64,000 nt of DNA, taken from NCBI GenBank assembly GCA_000827265.1, contig KN834816.1, forward strand, positions 235,414 through 299,413, in the 5' to 3' direction. The stretch's first letter is position 1. Each line of letters opens with the position of its first letter. The position numbers and the translations under genes were made by a program. The notes beneath the pieces were generated by a model that saw nothing but the letters and a program-made list of their open reading frames with translations, ran no database searches and was not told the origin of the DNA. The stretch comes from Collybiopsis luxurians FD-317 M1. Lineage: Eukaryota; Basidiomycota; Agaricomycetes; Agaricales; Omphalotaceae. Positions 22,601 through 34,920 of the stretch are shown piece by piece.

Positions 22601-25305
22601 TTCGCCTAATTGGCCTCCGGGTGGTCAACCACAGCAAGCACTATCGGTGCAGCACACTATTACCCAGAACCAGAACCAGAACCAGAATCAGAATCAGATG
22701 GGTAACGTTGCTGGACCAAACCTATCTGCTAGGCCCCCTCATCATCAACAAACAATGGGGCCGGCTCGTCCCCCGGTGCAGCATTCGCAGCCCGTACATC
22801 AATCGTCCCTGCCTACGCCTACTCACACCCCGACGACGCAGACGCAGTCTTTGTCTAGTGGACAGCAGGGGCCGGTGATGAACTCGACTAGTCCGGCTCA
22901 TCAGCTTCCGCAAGTTCAGTCGCAATCCTCCCAACCCACGGTCCAACCAACTGTCGCTCCGGCTCAGGCTTCGGTGGTTCAATCTCAACCCCAACCTCAT
23001 CCGTCTGCTCAAACTGCTCAAGCTAATCAGCCGCGTCCCCCGGCTCAGGCTACTGTTGCTCAGCCGGCAGCTTCGCCGACTCAGCCTCAACCTCCGGCTC
23101 AGGTTCAGCCGAGTATTACGCAGCCGGTTGTTCCACAACCTCAGTACCAGGTTCAGCCAACCGTTGCCCAGCCACCTCAGAGTCCTCCTCAATACACTCA
23201 AACTCCCGCATCAGTTCCCCAACCGAGTGTTCAGCAGCAGCAGCAGCAGCAAGCTAATCCGCCGCGTCCATCGGTTCAGTCTACCGCTGCTCAGCCAGCA
23301 GTGTCGCCGCCTCACCCTCAAGTTCAGCCGGCTGTTCCGCAACCTCAGGCCCAGGTTCAACCAACCGTTGCCCAACCGTTTGTTCCGCAACCTCAGTCTG
23401 TGGTTCAACCAACCGCTGCCCAGTCACCTCAAAGTCCTCCTCAATACACTCATACTCCCGCATCAGTTCCGCAGGTTCCAGTTTCCCAACCGAGTGCTCA
23501 GCAGCAGCAAGCTAATCCACCGCGTCCATCGGTTCAGGCTACCGTTGCTCAGCCAGCAGTTTTGCCACCTCAGTCCCAAGTTCAGCCGACTGTTACTCAG
23601 TCTCAGCCCCAGGTTCAGCCAACGGCTGTCCAGCAGCAGCCCCAGGGACCTCCTCAATACGCTCAAAATTTGCCATCGCTCTCACAAGTCCCTCCCCAGC
23701 AGGGTGCTCAGCAGCAACAGCCAACCACTCAGCCGTTCATACAGCCGCCCAATGCGCAGACACCGGTAAGTTGTCACTCCTAATCTTGATGGTCTGTTCA
23801 TGCCGCTCAAACCTAAACAGCAACTGCCTCCTCGTCCCCCCAATCAGGTTGCTGTTGCTCAACCTCAATATCAGCAGCCTTCCGTCGCCCAACCTGCTCT
23901 TCCACACCCCCAACAACAGCCTCATCGACCTCCCCATCACGCTCAAACTTCTCCGCCTTCTTACGGAGGTGCTCCGGGCAATCAACTGATGTACTCTTCT
24001 TACGTTCAGCCTCAGCAGATATTCCCAGGTCAACCAATTGTTGCTCCTCCTTATGGAGGATCCGGTTCGTCGTCGATCACGTCGATGTTCAGCAAGGTTG
24101 GGAGCGGTATTCTGCATGCCTTGGGGCAGCCGTCTGGGACTACTGCTCCGCATCCGAATCAGCAATATATGCAATCGCAGCAAAATTATGGTGGTTCCGG
24201 GGGACAATCGATGGGGGCTATGAATGTGTGGCATCAGTATCAGCAGCAGCAGCAGCAGCAGCATCCTCAGCAGCATTCTCAGCAACATCCTCAGCAACAC
24301 CCTCAGCAGTTCCAACAGAATTATGCTGCTCAGTCGCCGAGTAGCTCTGCTGGTTCTGGGGGACAGTCGGTTTTGAGTACGCTGGAACATGGAGCCATGA
24401 ATTTGTATCATCAGTATCAGAACCAGCAGCATCCACAGGCACAACACCAGCAATCAGGGACTCAGCAGCACCCGCAGCAGCCCCCGCAGCAGCAGTCCCA
24501 AGCCCAACATCACCAGCAAGCTTCGACAGGTCAGTCGAATACTTCTGGCGGTTCTGGAGGGTCGTCGATGTTGAGCTCGTTGGAACACGAGGCTATGAAC
24601 TTGTGGCACCAGCACCAGCACCCACAACAGTCGGCTCAACATCATCCCCAGCATCAGCAGCATTCCCAACAGCAATCCCAGTCTCAGAATCAGTCATCGG
24701 ACACGCAGACCCAGGATTCTTATCAAAATCAATACGACAGTTCTCCCGATTTCCAATATCAAGATCCCAATGCTTACAGCTATGGTGATTCTACTGGTGG
24801 ACAGTCGTTTGATGCTAGTCAGCTGTATGCAAATGATGACTCTGCTAACTTGGACCAGAATCAGCTTGCTGTCACCGACTCTCCGCCGGATTTCAACGCG
24901 GTTGATAACTTGTACGGTCTTGATCCGTCGCAGATGGTTGGGGACCCGTCCGGCATGGGTATGGATAACACCTTTGTCAGTGCGGACGCGTATGCGTTCT
25001 CGAACGGAGACGCTACGGCTGGAGTTATTGACTATGCCAATCAAGATGGATCCGCCGGAATGTTCACCTATTCGGGTGACGATATGAGCCAGAACTTCAG
25101 TGGATTTGCGACAGATGGACAGGGCGATATGTTTACTTATGATGACAATACGTATGTGGACCCTGGAACGGGAGATATCGTTCAAAATATGGATACCACG
25201 TTCGATGATGGAGGATTTATGGATACAACTGATACGACGAACGTGTTTGATAATTCGGGAGATTTGCTATTCTCTTCGACGGACGACACGTCCCTTGTGT
25301 TTTAA
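19660..25305 (+). CDS. Very large WW-domain, Gln/Pro-rich protein, 1800 residues
   Basis: Five exons close to exactly 1801 codons: 19660-19742, a 12-base microexon 19800-19811, 19864-21239, 21319-23765 and 23821-25305. The introns are 57, 52, 79 and 55 bases. The N-terminus is a WW domain (residues about 16-46): LPAGWKECYNA, then microexon-encoded residues up to TW, then YYVQTDINPPRISYFHP. Without the microexon the WW core is four residues short. The middle is disordered Pro/Gln/Ser-rich sequence with poly-Gln runs. It also has a basic amphipathic stretch (YGKVAGRIAGKAALRYGTKY) and repeated QPTVAQPP-type motifs. Towards the C-terminus three copies of a GSGG-S-(15)-MNLWHQ module occur, then an acidic Asp/Tyr-rich end. 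WW domains bind PPxY-type ligands. The function is unknown; prion-like or scaffold behaviour is inference. Confidence 0.85.
24238..24320 (+). repeat. CAG-rich repeat encoding poly-Gln
   Basis: Runs of CAG and CAG/CAT/CCT triplets within the last exon of the WW/Gln-rich gene, encoding Gln tracts with His and Pro. Length polymorphism between strains would be expected. Confidence 0.8.
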
Positions 25306-25537
25306 CTTATTTTAGCTGCTCTTGTCCCTGTATTTTATGTATGAAATCTATAGCCGTAGTTTGTGTTGACTTTGTGTGTAAAATTTTCACTGGCGCCACT
25401 TGCGCGGGCGTGATTTTCCCGTGATGGCTAAGTCATATTCTGACTCATACGCTAATTAATAAGGTGGCGTGTGTTTTTTGTTCGCGGACAAAAAAAAGTC
25501 TTGTATTCCACAATTAGCCTTCCTTATCCCCCTCACT

Positions 25538-28500
25538 ATGGCCCCAAGAACTCGACGTTCTTTGCGCAATGGGACGCCCACGACCTCGACTGCGACGAAT
25601 ACAGCCACGGCTTCCCCAGTTTTCAGTACCAATGCATCTATAGCTGAAGATACCCCGGCGACAACAGACGTCGAGGAAGCTCCAGCCAAGAGGAAGACCA
25701 AAGCTAGGACGAGAGTTCAGGCTCAGAGAGGAAGGAAACGACCGGCTGCAAGCCAAGATGAAGAAGATGAAGAGGACATATCTGTACCAAGACCCTCTCC
25801 AAAGCGAAGGATTACAGCCAAAAGTGTGTTCGTGGAGGTTTCTGTAGTGAAGAAAGTAGTTAAAGGGAAGGAACCGGTGAGTTATTAGCTTGATACTGTC
25901 TTGTTTTGCCATTTGTTCTGACCTTTTGTCACGTCAATCTTGAAGGTAAAGCCCTTTGGCAAAGATCCTGCAAAAGGCAAAGCGAAGGCTGTTTCTGACG
26001 ATGAAGCTGAAGACGCCGGATCTGGTCTTGAGTATGACGAGGCCAAATCGCTCATAGGCTCGGATGAGAGTAGCGGCTCTGAATTCGTCGCTTCGGAAGA
26101 CGACGGCGATGATGGCGACTGGGACTTTGAAGACGAAGCACCTGCCAGAACCACCCGTTCTTCCCCTTCCAAGAAGAAGCGTCGAACTGATTCAGACGAT
26201 GAGAATGATGCAATTATGATTGACGCTGCCGTGACTGCATCTCTTCAGACCGCACGAAACGCCAACGGTGCTGGTCCATCATCAGGTGTGACTGCTATCA
26301 ACTCTGAAGCTGCTCGTCGCGCCGCTGCTATCGAGAGTCGTCTAGCCGCTCGCGCCAAGACTGGCGTTGACGTAGACGACTCTGCGATGGTCTTCGATAA
26401 CCTTTCTGGGCTTTCGGACTCTGATGATTCCGACGCGCCAATCTCTAACAAATTGAAGAAAAAGGGTTCCAGCAAAGGGAAAACGAAGAAGGGCAAAAAG
26501 GTTGAGGCTGAGGATTCCAATATCATGACTCTTACGGATTTGCGCCGCCGAAGGAGGGAGCAGAAGAGAGAGGAGAGAGAACTTAGGGCGAAGTTGGGAC
26601 GGAAACTCACATATGCCGAAAAGTCTACGCTCGCGCTGCACAAATATCACCCAGAGTTGAAGAATGTTTGGGGTGATCTCGAGGCAAATATCAAAATCAT
26701 CAAGCCGGTCGAGAGTCAGCAGCCAACGAATATCAAGTTGACGCTTCTTCCGTTCCAAAGGGAGAGTTTGCATTGGATGAAGAAGCAGGAAGAGGGTCCG
26801 TGGAAGGGCGGTATGCTTGCGGTAAACAACCTACTTTTCGCCTTTGCCAGTGATCTTTTACTAATCAAGTTTTAGGACGAGATGGGGTAGGATCGCTGGC
26901 GTCTCTCACCTCCCCAACGTTGACTGACTTTTGTCTCCAGTATGGGTAAAACAATCCAAGTTATTGCCCTCTTAGCCTCGGATAGAAAGAAACCGAACCT
27001 TGTCGTTGCGTGCGTACTTTATCTGGTCTGGAATACATTAGAGAATCTTGACATTCCCTCTTAGTCCTACCGTTGCGATCATGCAATGGCGTAATGAAAT
27101 TGAAGCACATACCGATGGCATGAAAGTTCTTGTCTGGCATGGAGCGTCTCGGGAATCGGATATTAAAGAACTCAAGAAACACGATGTAGTGCGTATACCT
27201 TATCCTCGAGCTTTTCTAATAACTGATGTTCGGATAGGTTCTTACCACTTATGCGATCATCGAAAGGTACGTTACTTGATACCACGGCGACTTCGACGAC
27301 AGTTTGACTTTTTTCCTTCACTAGCGTTTTCCGAAAGCAAGAAAGTGGGTTCAAGCGAGGTAAAAAGATTATCAAGGAACTATCGCCGATTCATCAAATT
27401 GTATGGAGTCGTGTCATCGTCAGTACTTGCATTTACTGCTGTCGACCTACACGGGTCTGATCTCTTCGCCTTTCCTGTTCAGCTTGACGAAGCGCACAAC
27501 ATAAAGGACCGTGCTGCCAATACCGCTAAATCCGCGTTCGAATTGCAAGCAAAGTCACGATGGTGTCTCTCCGGAACACCCTTACAAAACCGCGTTGGCG
27601 AGTTATATTCGTTGATCAGGTTTTTGGGTGGAGATCCGTTTGCGTATTACTACTGTCAGTCGTTTCAATCCTTTTTCGCTGTATCGATTTTGATCGCAGC
27701 CGAGGACAGGCAAGAGATGTGATTGCAAGTCTCTCCATTGGAAGTTTACCGACAAGAGGTCGTGCGATGGTGAGCTTCATGATTTCTTCAGCTTCTTCCT
27801 GTGGAAGTTGACCTTGTTTATGTTCAGACTGTGGGCATAGTCCAATGCAACACGTATGTCTATCCTTGATCCGCAATCCTATTTGAACTTATTTGCGCTT
27901 CGTAGACATGTTTCTGGAATAACGAGATCCTGACGCCTATCCAAAAGGACGGAATGGAAGGTCCAGGTAGAATTGCCTTCAAGAAATTAAAGATATTGCT
28001 CGATCGGATGATGTTGCGACGTACCAAGGTTGGTCCAGCTGCAACTCTCCGGTACCTGCACTCACATTGTACCGCCTGGTCTGCTTAGCTTCAGCGAGCG
28101 GATGATCTTGGTTTACCTCCTCGGACCGTCATCGTGCGTAGGGACTACTTTAGTCCTGAAGAGAAGGAACTATATCTCTCGCTGTTCTCCGATGCAAAGC
28201 GACAATTTAGTACATACTTGGATCATGGAACTATTCTCAACAGTACGTGCACAATGCAACTTCCAAATGGCCCCTTGTTAACAATGCTCTTTTTTCAGAT
28301 TATTCGAATATCTTTTCCTTGTGAGTCGGCCTTTCTGTCTCGCCGGCTGTATTGTTCATATCGTATCCTGCAGGCTCACTAGGATGCGGCAAATGGCTTG
28401 CCACCCTGATCTGGTCATCAGGAGCAAGACCAACGCCAACAAGTTTGACACTGAAGACCTTGGAGAGGCCACAGTATGCAGGATATGCAATGAGATCGCG

Positions 28501-29722
28501 GAAGATGCGATCCAGTCAAAATGTCGGCATATCTTTGATAGGGAGTGTATCAAGCAATATTTGAATACTGCTATCGAACAGAACGTATGCCATCCTTCCT
28601 CTTCTCCGCTACCCACCGCTCATTCCTTGCAAAGCCGTCGTGCCCCGTTTGCTTCGTCCCTTTAACCATAGACCTCGAAGCACCTGCCTTGGATCTCCAG
28701 GAAAATCTACCAAATGCTCGTCAGGGTATTCTCGGTCGCTTGAATCTTGACACCTGGAGGAGCTCGACTAAAATAGAGGCACTCGTCGAAGAACTTAGTA
28801 ATCTTCGGCTTCAAGATTCAACCACGAAGAGCATAGTTTTCAGCCAGTTCGTCAACTTCCTTGATCTCATTGCGTATCGCTTGCAGAAGGCGGGGTTTCA
28901 GGTACGTTCAAGAATGATGTGCCCGCTGGACGTGTAGTTTCTGACGATTCATCTTAGATCTGCAGGTTAGAGGGAACGATGTCACCCCAAGCCAGAGATG
29001 CTACAATCAAACACTTTAGTGGGTTTCCTTGCCTCGGAACGGAGCTGCGATATTGAATGCTTGCTTCTAGTGAATAACGTTGAAGTCACGGTCTTCCTTG
29101 TCAGCTTGAAGGCTGGTGGCGTTGCTCTCAATTTGACGGAAGCCTCTCGAGTCTATTTGATGGATAGTTGGTGGAATCCCGCTGGTTCGTTTATTCCTAT
29201 TTATTTTTGTTCGTACAAAGGCTGATATTGGCATTTTCTAGTTGAGTACCGTATGTCCTCCATATTTTCGCGTAATTTATCTTGATTACCTAGCCAAAAC
29301 AGAGGCTATGGATCGTATACACAGACTGGGCCAGCATCGCCCTGTCAAGGCCATCAAGCTCGTAGTCGAAGACAGTATTGAGAGTCGTATTGTTCAGGTA
29401 CGGATCATGCACCGCGTAACGAGCTTCTCTATAGACTCATCCTACTCTTACCAAGCTGCAAGAGAAGAAGTCCGCCATGGTCGACGCTACTTTATCTCCC
29501 GATGATTCGGTACGGTCTTCTTTTACCGTTCTTGGCTAATAAGTAATCGATCGTATCGTAGGCGATGGGTCGTCTCACACCGGAAGATGTAAGTCGTCAC
29601 TGTGCTCCGTTTTCAACAGTCTTCTGATTGACACGCTTTGCACAGCTTCAGTTCCTTTTCCGTGTAAGCTTTGGCTGGTATGAATCTCAAATCGCTGCTA
29701 AATTTCTTCGTTACAGCTGTAG
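25538..29722 (+). CDS. RAD16: RAD16-type SNF2 ATPase / RING E3 ligase
   Basis: Homologue of Rad16, the SWI2/SNF2 ATPase that acts with Rad7 in global-genome nucleotide excision repair. Many short introns split it. The N-terminal 350 residues are acidic, basic and disordered, with nuclear-type basic clusters ([13 protein letters not shown]). The helicase region follows with [32 protein letters not shown] (Walker A), [25 protein letters not shown] (DEAH box), [19 protein letters not shown], a C3HC4 RING ([26 protein letters not shown]), [40 protein letters not shown] and [13 protein letters not shown]. The end LTPEDLQFLFR is typical of Rad16. The DEMG codons form an 11-base exon (26876-26886). 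The stop after the last splice is at 29720-29722. Internal splice sites between 27000 and 29700 were only partly resolved. Confidence 0.92.
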
Positions 29723-30138
29723 ATATGTAGTATTCTCATTCTTGGAGTCAGATGAGTAGGGCGAATAGATAAAATGGACATTGGCAGTACTTTCTATTCC
29801 ATGATCATAGTGCAGTTTTTCAGGAGCTAGGGAGTGAATATGTACCAGAAAAACAGCTATAAATCTGGGCGCGGGAAGTCTTGGCATTTTTGGCGGGGAC
29901 AGTGATACCCACTTTTGCTTGTTGCCCTGTTACATTGAATAGTTCAAGTCCTCCATGGATTCCCTCATTCCCTCCTCAGCCCTTCCACCGAACTGTTCGG
30001 TCTACGCCTTCTCCCAACTCCCTGACACATCGTCCTTGCTGCCAATTTTTTAAAATGATAATCAGAAGTTTCAGATCTTTTCACTCCTAAGTGTGCACTG
30101 TACGAAGTGAGGCTGTGAAGATCTCTTCATATACTCAA
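29723..30138. other. Intergenic stretch
   Basis: 3' flank of RAD16 and promoter of the next gene. Pyrimidine-rich around 29930-30060. Nothing else was seen. Confidence 0.5.
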
Positions 30139-30144
30139 TATAAA
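30139..30144 (+). promoter_or_regulatory. TATA box of the four-span membrane protein gene
   Basis: TATAAA followed by G, 77 bases upstream of the ATG at 30216. Confidence 0.5.
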
Positions 30145-30215
30145 GTCCTCCATTCACTTCCTTTTGTCTCTTACCACCAGAGTGCTCACAGTGATTACTT
30201 CGCCTGTATTTCATC

Positions 30216-30766
30216 ATGTTTGTCATTAATGCCCTCCCCAAAGGCCTCAGCGTTCTCACTTGGCTCTCCCTATGCCTTTCTATTATCACTCTTGCCTTTT
30301 CACTCGTAACTTTGGGACTTTCCAGTTTACTCATCGCCCCTTGCATCTCGTTCGTCACACTACTTTATCTCCTCATCGTTCTCATTCTCGAGCACAACCG
30401 GCTGAACAACCCTCACCCCACTCATGGTTCCTTCCCTCTCCCTGCTTACTCGACACTTCCCTCTATCATCTTCGCGTATTTCTTCGGCCTATGTTGGCTT
30501 GTCGCGTCGGTAAGTACCTTTCTATTTTTAAACTTTGAGGCTTTCGTAATTCCCTTTTTTCTATCCAGGTAGCTTGCATGATTATCCTAGCTGCTGCCAG
30601 CTTTGAGTGGGAGCAAAACGAAATCGCTTATGCAGCTGTGTCCATTATCACTTGCTATGCGGCTACCGCTGAGACGGTCGTATGGTTTGGATTTGCAGGA
30701 TCAGCTCATGCAGAGAGGAATGCCCTCTTAAAAAGGGGAGCCCCGGTCCCAAATGCCATCAGCTAG
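30216..30766 (+). CDS. Small four-span integral membrane protein
   Basis: 163 residues in two exons (30216-30509 and 30569-30766) with a 59-base intron (GTAAGT...ATCCAG). Four hydrophobic stretches can be seen: about residues 5-30 (GLSVLTWLSLCLSIITLAFS), 38-60 (LIAPCISFVTLLYLLIVLIL), 82-110 (IIFAYFFGLCWLVASVACMI) and 118-140 (AAVSIITCYAATAETVVWFG). A polar loop between spans 2 and 3 is rich in His, Pro and Asn. The tail (ERNALLKRGAPVP) is short and basic. The layout resembles fungal MARVEL-type small membrane proteins, but no signature was certain. Likely in the plasma membrane or endomembranes; function unknown. Confidence 0.72.
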
Positions 30767-31392
30767 AGTAAGTCCGCCTTGTATTACAAGTAACCCTGGT
30801 TGCTTAACTCTACTTCTTCCGTAATTCGTCTTCTAGGATGTTTTCTTTTCTCGGAAATGAAAGATTCCGAGAAGGATTCGATTTACTTGTTTTGAATGGA
30901 CATTACTCCGGATCGGAGAAGGGCTCTAGCGGAGGATGTTCAAGACACCGTTCAATTTTATGGACAAATTCTGTCGAGGCTGGCGAAATTCTAAGTAGCA
31001 GTCAAAGTACAATTCGATACCCACAATTCAACGATTGAGTTTCAGACGTTTTACAAGTAATGATACCGGTTAGATGCAGTTATGATTCGCTATACCATCT
31101 TCGTGCAGTATCGAGCAAGAACTCTCATTCTCGAGACTCGGGATCAGGACGTTCATTAATATTTAAGATTCACGCTTTATACCCGTCATACGCCACTCAT
31201 GACTTGGTATGGAAACATATTGAATGACCTGTCGAGGCTGTTCGGGTGGCGTATTCTTATGGAAGGTTTCTCGAAGCTTTATTGAATACGAACAATTTCT
31301 CGCCTAGATGCCATCTAAATCAGTATCATGATGAGGAACAACACTTTGACCTATTAAAGCCCTGGACTTTTCATTCCCAGCGCTCGTCTCTC
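30767..31392. other. Intergenic stretch
   Basis: About 630 bases. An open frame at 30838-31038 lies in what is probably the 3' untranslated region of the membrane protein gene and has no recognisable content. Nothing else was seen. Confidence 0.5.
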
Positions 31393-32883
31393 ATGGTGAC
31401 CACGTCGTAGGTCTGGAAGGATTGGAGTGCAGGATGGCTGGTGAGCTCGTGTACCTTATTGCAAGGCCTTGTGCGCTATTTACCGCCACCAAGTAGGGTC
31501 AATTGACAGACCAGAACTTCCTTTGGAGATCGTCGAGCTCATCATTGAACATGTCTGTCAGGACAAGAAGACCATTAAAACTGCGTCTCTTGTTTGTCAA
31601 GTCTGGCGAACAGCAGCGTTTCCTTATATGCTGCACGATGTTCTCATTTCCGAAGAAGCAGATTATGGGCGCCTCAAAAAGTTGTGCGACCGGTTCCCCA
31701 GACTCCCAACGTATCACCTTCGAAGCATCGTGCTGCGACCCGGGAACCGCTTAAGCTCCGAGATGTCGGTTGCTGAGGCGTTTCGTTCCTTTGCTAAATT
31801 ATTCGAAGACAAGCGGTGGGAGCTTAACAGAGCGGCGTCAGAGCTGCCTGTGATGCCGAGAGTTACATCTATGAAGTGGGTATTGGGGAGGGATGTTCGT
31901 CATTCTATTGTAGTGGGACCCACCATCTCGCGATACCTTTCGCTCCTTCCTTCCCTGCAACGACTAACGATAAAAGCCAGATTCGAGGACTTGCACGAAC
32001 TTGAGCTCTTCCTCGGCCTTTGTTGCAGCCAACTAAAATCCTTGACCTTTCAAGGTATCTGGTTTCGAAAGAATCGAAGTCGTCCCCTGAGCCTAGGACA
32101 ATCCTCGCGTGTTTATGATCTCGATGCGCTGGAGAAGTTAGCCTTCGAACGCACTCGCTCCTCGGATCCTCCGTACGATCAAGTCGTGGACCTCCTGCTA
32201 CTTTTCATGAAGAATAAAAGTAGCCTTCAAGCACTGAGGGTCCGGTACGACTTCACTATGTCCCCAACAAGTCTAGAACGGTTACTGCAGAAATCGACGG
32301 ATACGCTAAATTCGCTTGTCATTGAGCCTATTGGGGTAGCCGGTGAGTAGCTTGAGAATGGTTCTCTACGCCACATGCTAATAATCAACCTTTACCTTGT
32401 ATAGACAATCCGCTATGGGGTCATGCATGCCGACCATTTGCCCGTATTGGCCCGAGTATGCAAAGCCTCACTTTAGGAATCCCAACCACAACTCCCGGAG
32501 GCCCAACGTTGACAAACTCTGCCCCCTTCGAAGTCCTCGATTTTTTCCGTTTCGTCCAAGTCCTCCCTCCCCTCCCCCACATCACGGCTGTATCCATTGT
32601 TTTCCGCATCCAGAACGAATGGGACGCTTCCGAAATATGGGGTCCCTCCACTTTCCCGGAGCGAAACATGAAAGCATCGTGGCATAGGTTCCTACCCTGG
32701 CTTGCTTCGCAGATGCCATCATTGAACCTCCTCGTTTTCTTCATCAAATTCAAGACCAAGTTTGATGAATCGGACATCGAACGCTTTTTGGCATTTGCAA
32801 AAGCAGCTGTGCCGCCTTTGCGCCCTGGTATAAACATTCAGCTACAGTGGATCCTTGAGTCTACGAATCCTGTGATCCTATAA
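31393..32883 (+). CDS. F-box protein, 441 residues
   Basis: Three exons: 31393-31406, 31510-32342 and 32405-32883 (442 codons including stop). The first is a 14-base exon carrying the ATG (MVTT) joined across a 103-base intron. That join gives MVTTSPELPLEIVELIIEHV, a clean F-box start, whereas the open frame upstream of the F-box has no ATG. The second intron, 62 bases, is GTGAGT...TATAG. The F-box core is ELPLEIVELIIEHV followed by TASLVCQVWRTAAFPYML. The remainder is a leucine-rich solenoid-like region (LPSLQRLTIKA, LKSLTFQGIWF, SLERLLQKSTDTLNSLVIEP). It is presumably an SCF ubiquitin-ligase substrate adaptor with unknown target. The first exon is the least certain part. Confidence 0.75.
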
Positions 32884-34864
32884 GATACAGTGCTTGCTTG
32901 CTCGCTTACCTTAGTATCCATCTGCTCTCCTTATTTATTGTTCTGATGTATCTTGGTTCTGTAAATACCTGTTCATGTAGTACATTGTGTCTCTTGACTA
33001 GAGCGAATCGCAGATTGCTCCGTGATTGATTAATACTTGCATGATGGCAGAAAGTCATATGTAAGAAGAATAGAGTTCGTATTATTAGGACGTGGGATTC
33101 AAGTCGGTCATTTAATCTCAGACTCAACGATAAAGGAAACGGTCAAAGCGGGGTTTACGAAGTGTTTCTTGTTCTGGCACAATTTTCGCAGATATGTCGA
33201 CATATTGGTCGAACACATGAAGAACACATAAAAGCGAGCAAATATTTATCTGCATTCAATGAAGAGCCCTACCACCCTCAGGTTCCCAAAGAAATGAGCG
33301 CATAAACTACTCATTAGTCTCTCCGAACTTCATTTGATTTGTTCCTGGATCTCATCATTGAAAAGAAAACGTTCGGACATACTTATCTACCGTAAACAAA
33401 GGTGCATCAATATCCTGTCCGTGGGCCATTCCGTGTCCCAACGAAGGTCAATTCGCTACCGAAACTTTTGATAGTATTCAACAGCATTGAGTCTGAGAAG
33501 TTCTTCCGAAAGAACCACCTCCATATTGTCCGCTTATCTTCAATATTCCTCTTTTCTTCTTTCCTTTTTATGTCTTTAATTCCCCCTCATATCTTCTTCT
33601 CAATGGACCAGATAAACCCGGGAAATCGAGCAGAAATTTTGTGACGTGTGACGACGCGTGACCGATCGCGCTGATGGGACGCGTTCTTGTCCGAAGATCA
33701 TTCCGAAGACGGATAGATTGGAATAAGATTCGTACGTCTGATCTCAATAAAACCGCTAAAGCAGAACGATCTAAGGCAATATCCACGCATCAGAGCTGCA
33801 ATCCCTGTGACGATTGAAATTTGGCGTTTCTTAGTAGAGGTAATCCTTCCAGGCCTACACCTACAACTGAAATTAAATCTGGTTGAAGTTCCGAGTCAAG
33901 AGTTTCGCGGTTTTACGATACGAGAGTTTTAAACCGAACAGTGAAGATACGTGACCATTCCTTCCTTCCATTGCATAGCGCAATCATTGCACTGGTCCTC
34001 GAGATGTCTGTCCCCTGTGTGCCTTGAAGAGTTGTATGTCAAATGACTTTCTGTGATCGAGAGAGCAAGGCCTAGAAAGACTATTCTTGAGTCATACTCG
34101 GGCTCGGACCGCTGCTGCTAATGCATTGCCTGTCAACCCAAGAAAAGAGCCCTTTTGTCATCTGCCGGAAAGCTGCACGCGTTCCTTGCCTCTGAATCGA
34201 AATTCTTTCTTGGCCGACGGTCCGCAGACTGCAGAAAGGGCCGACACTTGGTAGTAATTGAGGTTGCTGCTCTGGATTCGCTATGTGAGGACAGGAAAAA
34301 AGCAGATTCCCCAGAGCAGTATCTCAAAACCCACCAAGTGGAAAATCCGCAGAAGCGGATCTCATCAGCACATTGACATTAGCAATGTCTCGGAGCTTTT
34401 GATTTACCAGATGACTGTGAAAATGAGTGTATGAACTCGTGTTTTGTAGATGTCGAGAACACACCGCAGACCTCCGGGAGTTGATGTTATAACCGTGAAA
34501 TGAAGCGTTGTCTCGCTGCTAACTCGCCGCTGTTTTACACTTCATTATAGGAAAGAGCAGAAGCTCCCATAATAGCCTTCAATTCAGAACAATAAAAAGC
34601 GTATAAAGTTCGGTAAAACTGATTCAACGATTAGTCCGATTTGGAGACGCGCTTTGGTAGGCGCTCTACTAGATTCAGATTCTATGAGGCACTGTACGTT
34701 GCTGCGCGCGCTTTGGAGACGGAGGAGTTTACCTTGTTCGGTTGTCGATGGCACTGCAGAAGCAAGTGACATTGTTTGTAGCTGGCTGTAGACCTTTGTC
34801 AAGCTGAAATGGCCAAAGTCGGCTTGTTGGCCGATAGGCTATCGGAAGCTGTGCTCCGGTTCTT
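32884..34864. other. Gene-poor stretch of about 2 kb
   Basis: Scattered short open frames only, none with a recognisable signature on either strand. No terminal repeats or transposon ends were spotted. The last part is the WWM1-like promoter. Confidence 0.5.
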
Positions 34865-34870
34865 TATAAG
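34865..34870 (+). promoter_or_regulatory. TATA box of the WWM1-like gene
   Basis: TATAAG 56 bases upstream of the ATG at 34921. Confidence 0.45.
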
Positions 34871-34920
34871 GAATCTCATCACCTGGTGATCAAGGACTCG
34901 CTTCTTTCCTTCGCTCTTTC

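Noticed and set aside
22722..23720. Long minus- and plus-strand open frames rich in Leu/Arg/Ser
   Set aside because: They lie opposite or out of frame to the Pro/Gln-rich exon; the composition comes from CAG/CCT repeats and not from a real protein.
23737..24453. 238-codon minus-strand frame rich in Leu and Met
   Set aside because: It is the reverse complement of the CAG-rich poly-Gln coding sequence; the hydrophobic look is an artefact.
32884..34864. Hidden gene in the 2-kb gap
   Set aside because: Open frames are short, lack start context and conserved motifs, and no plausible intron chain could be built.
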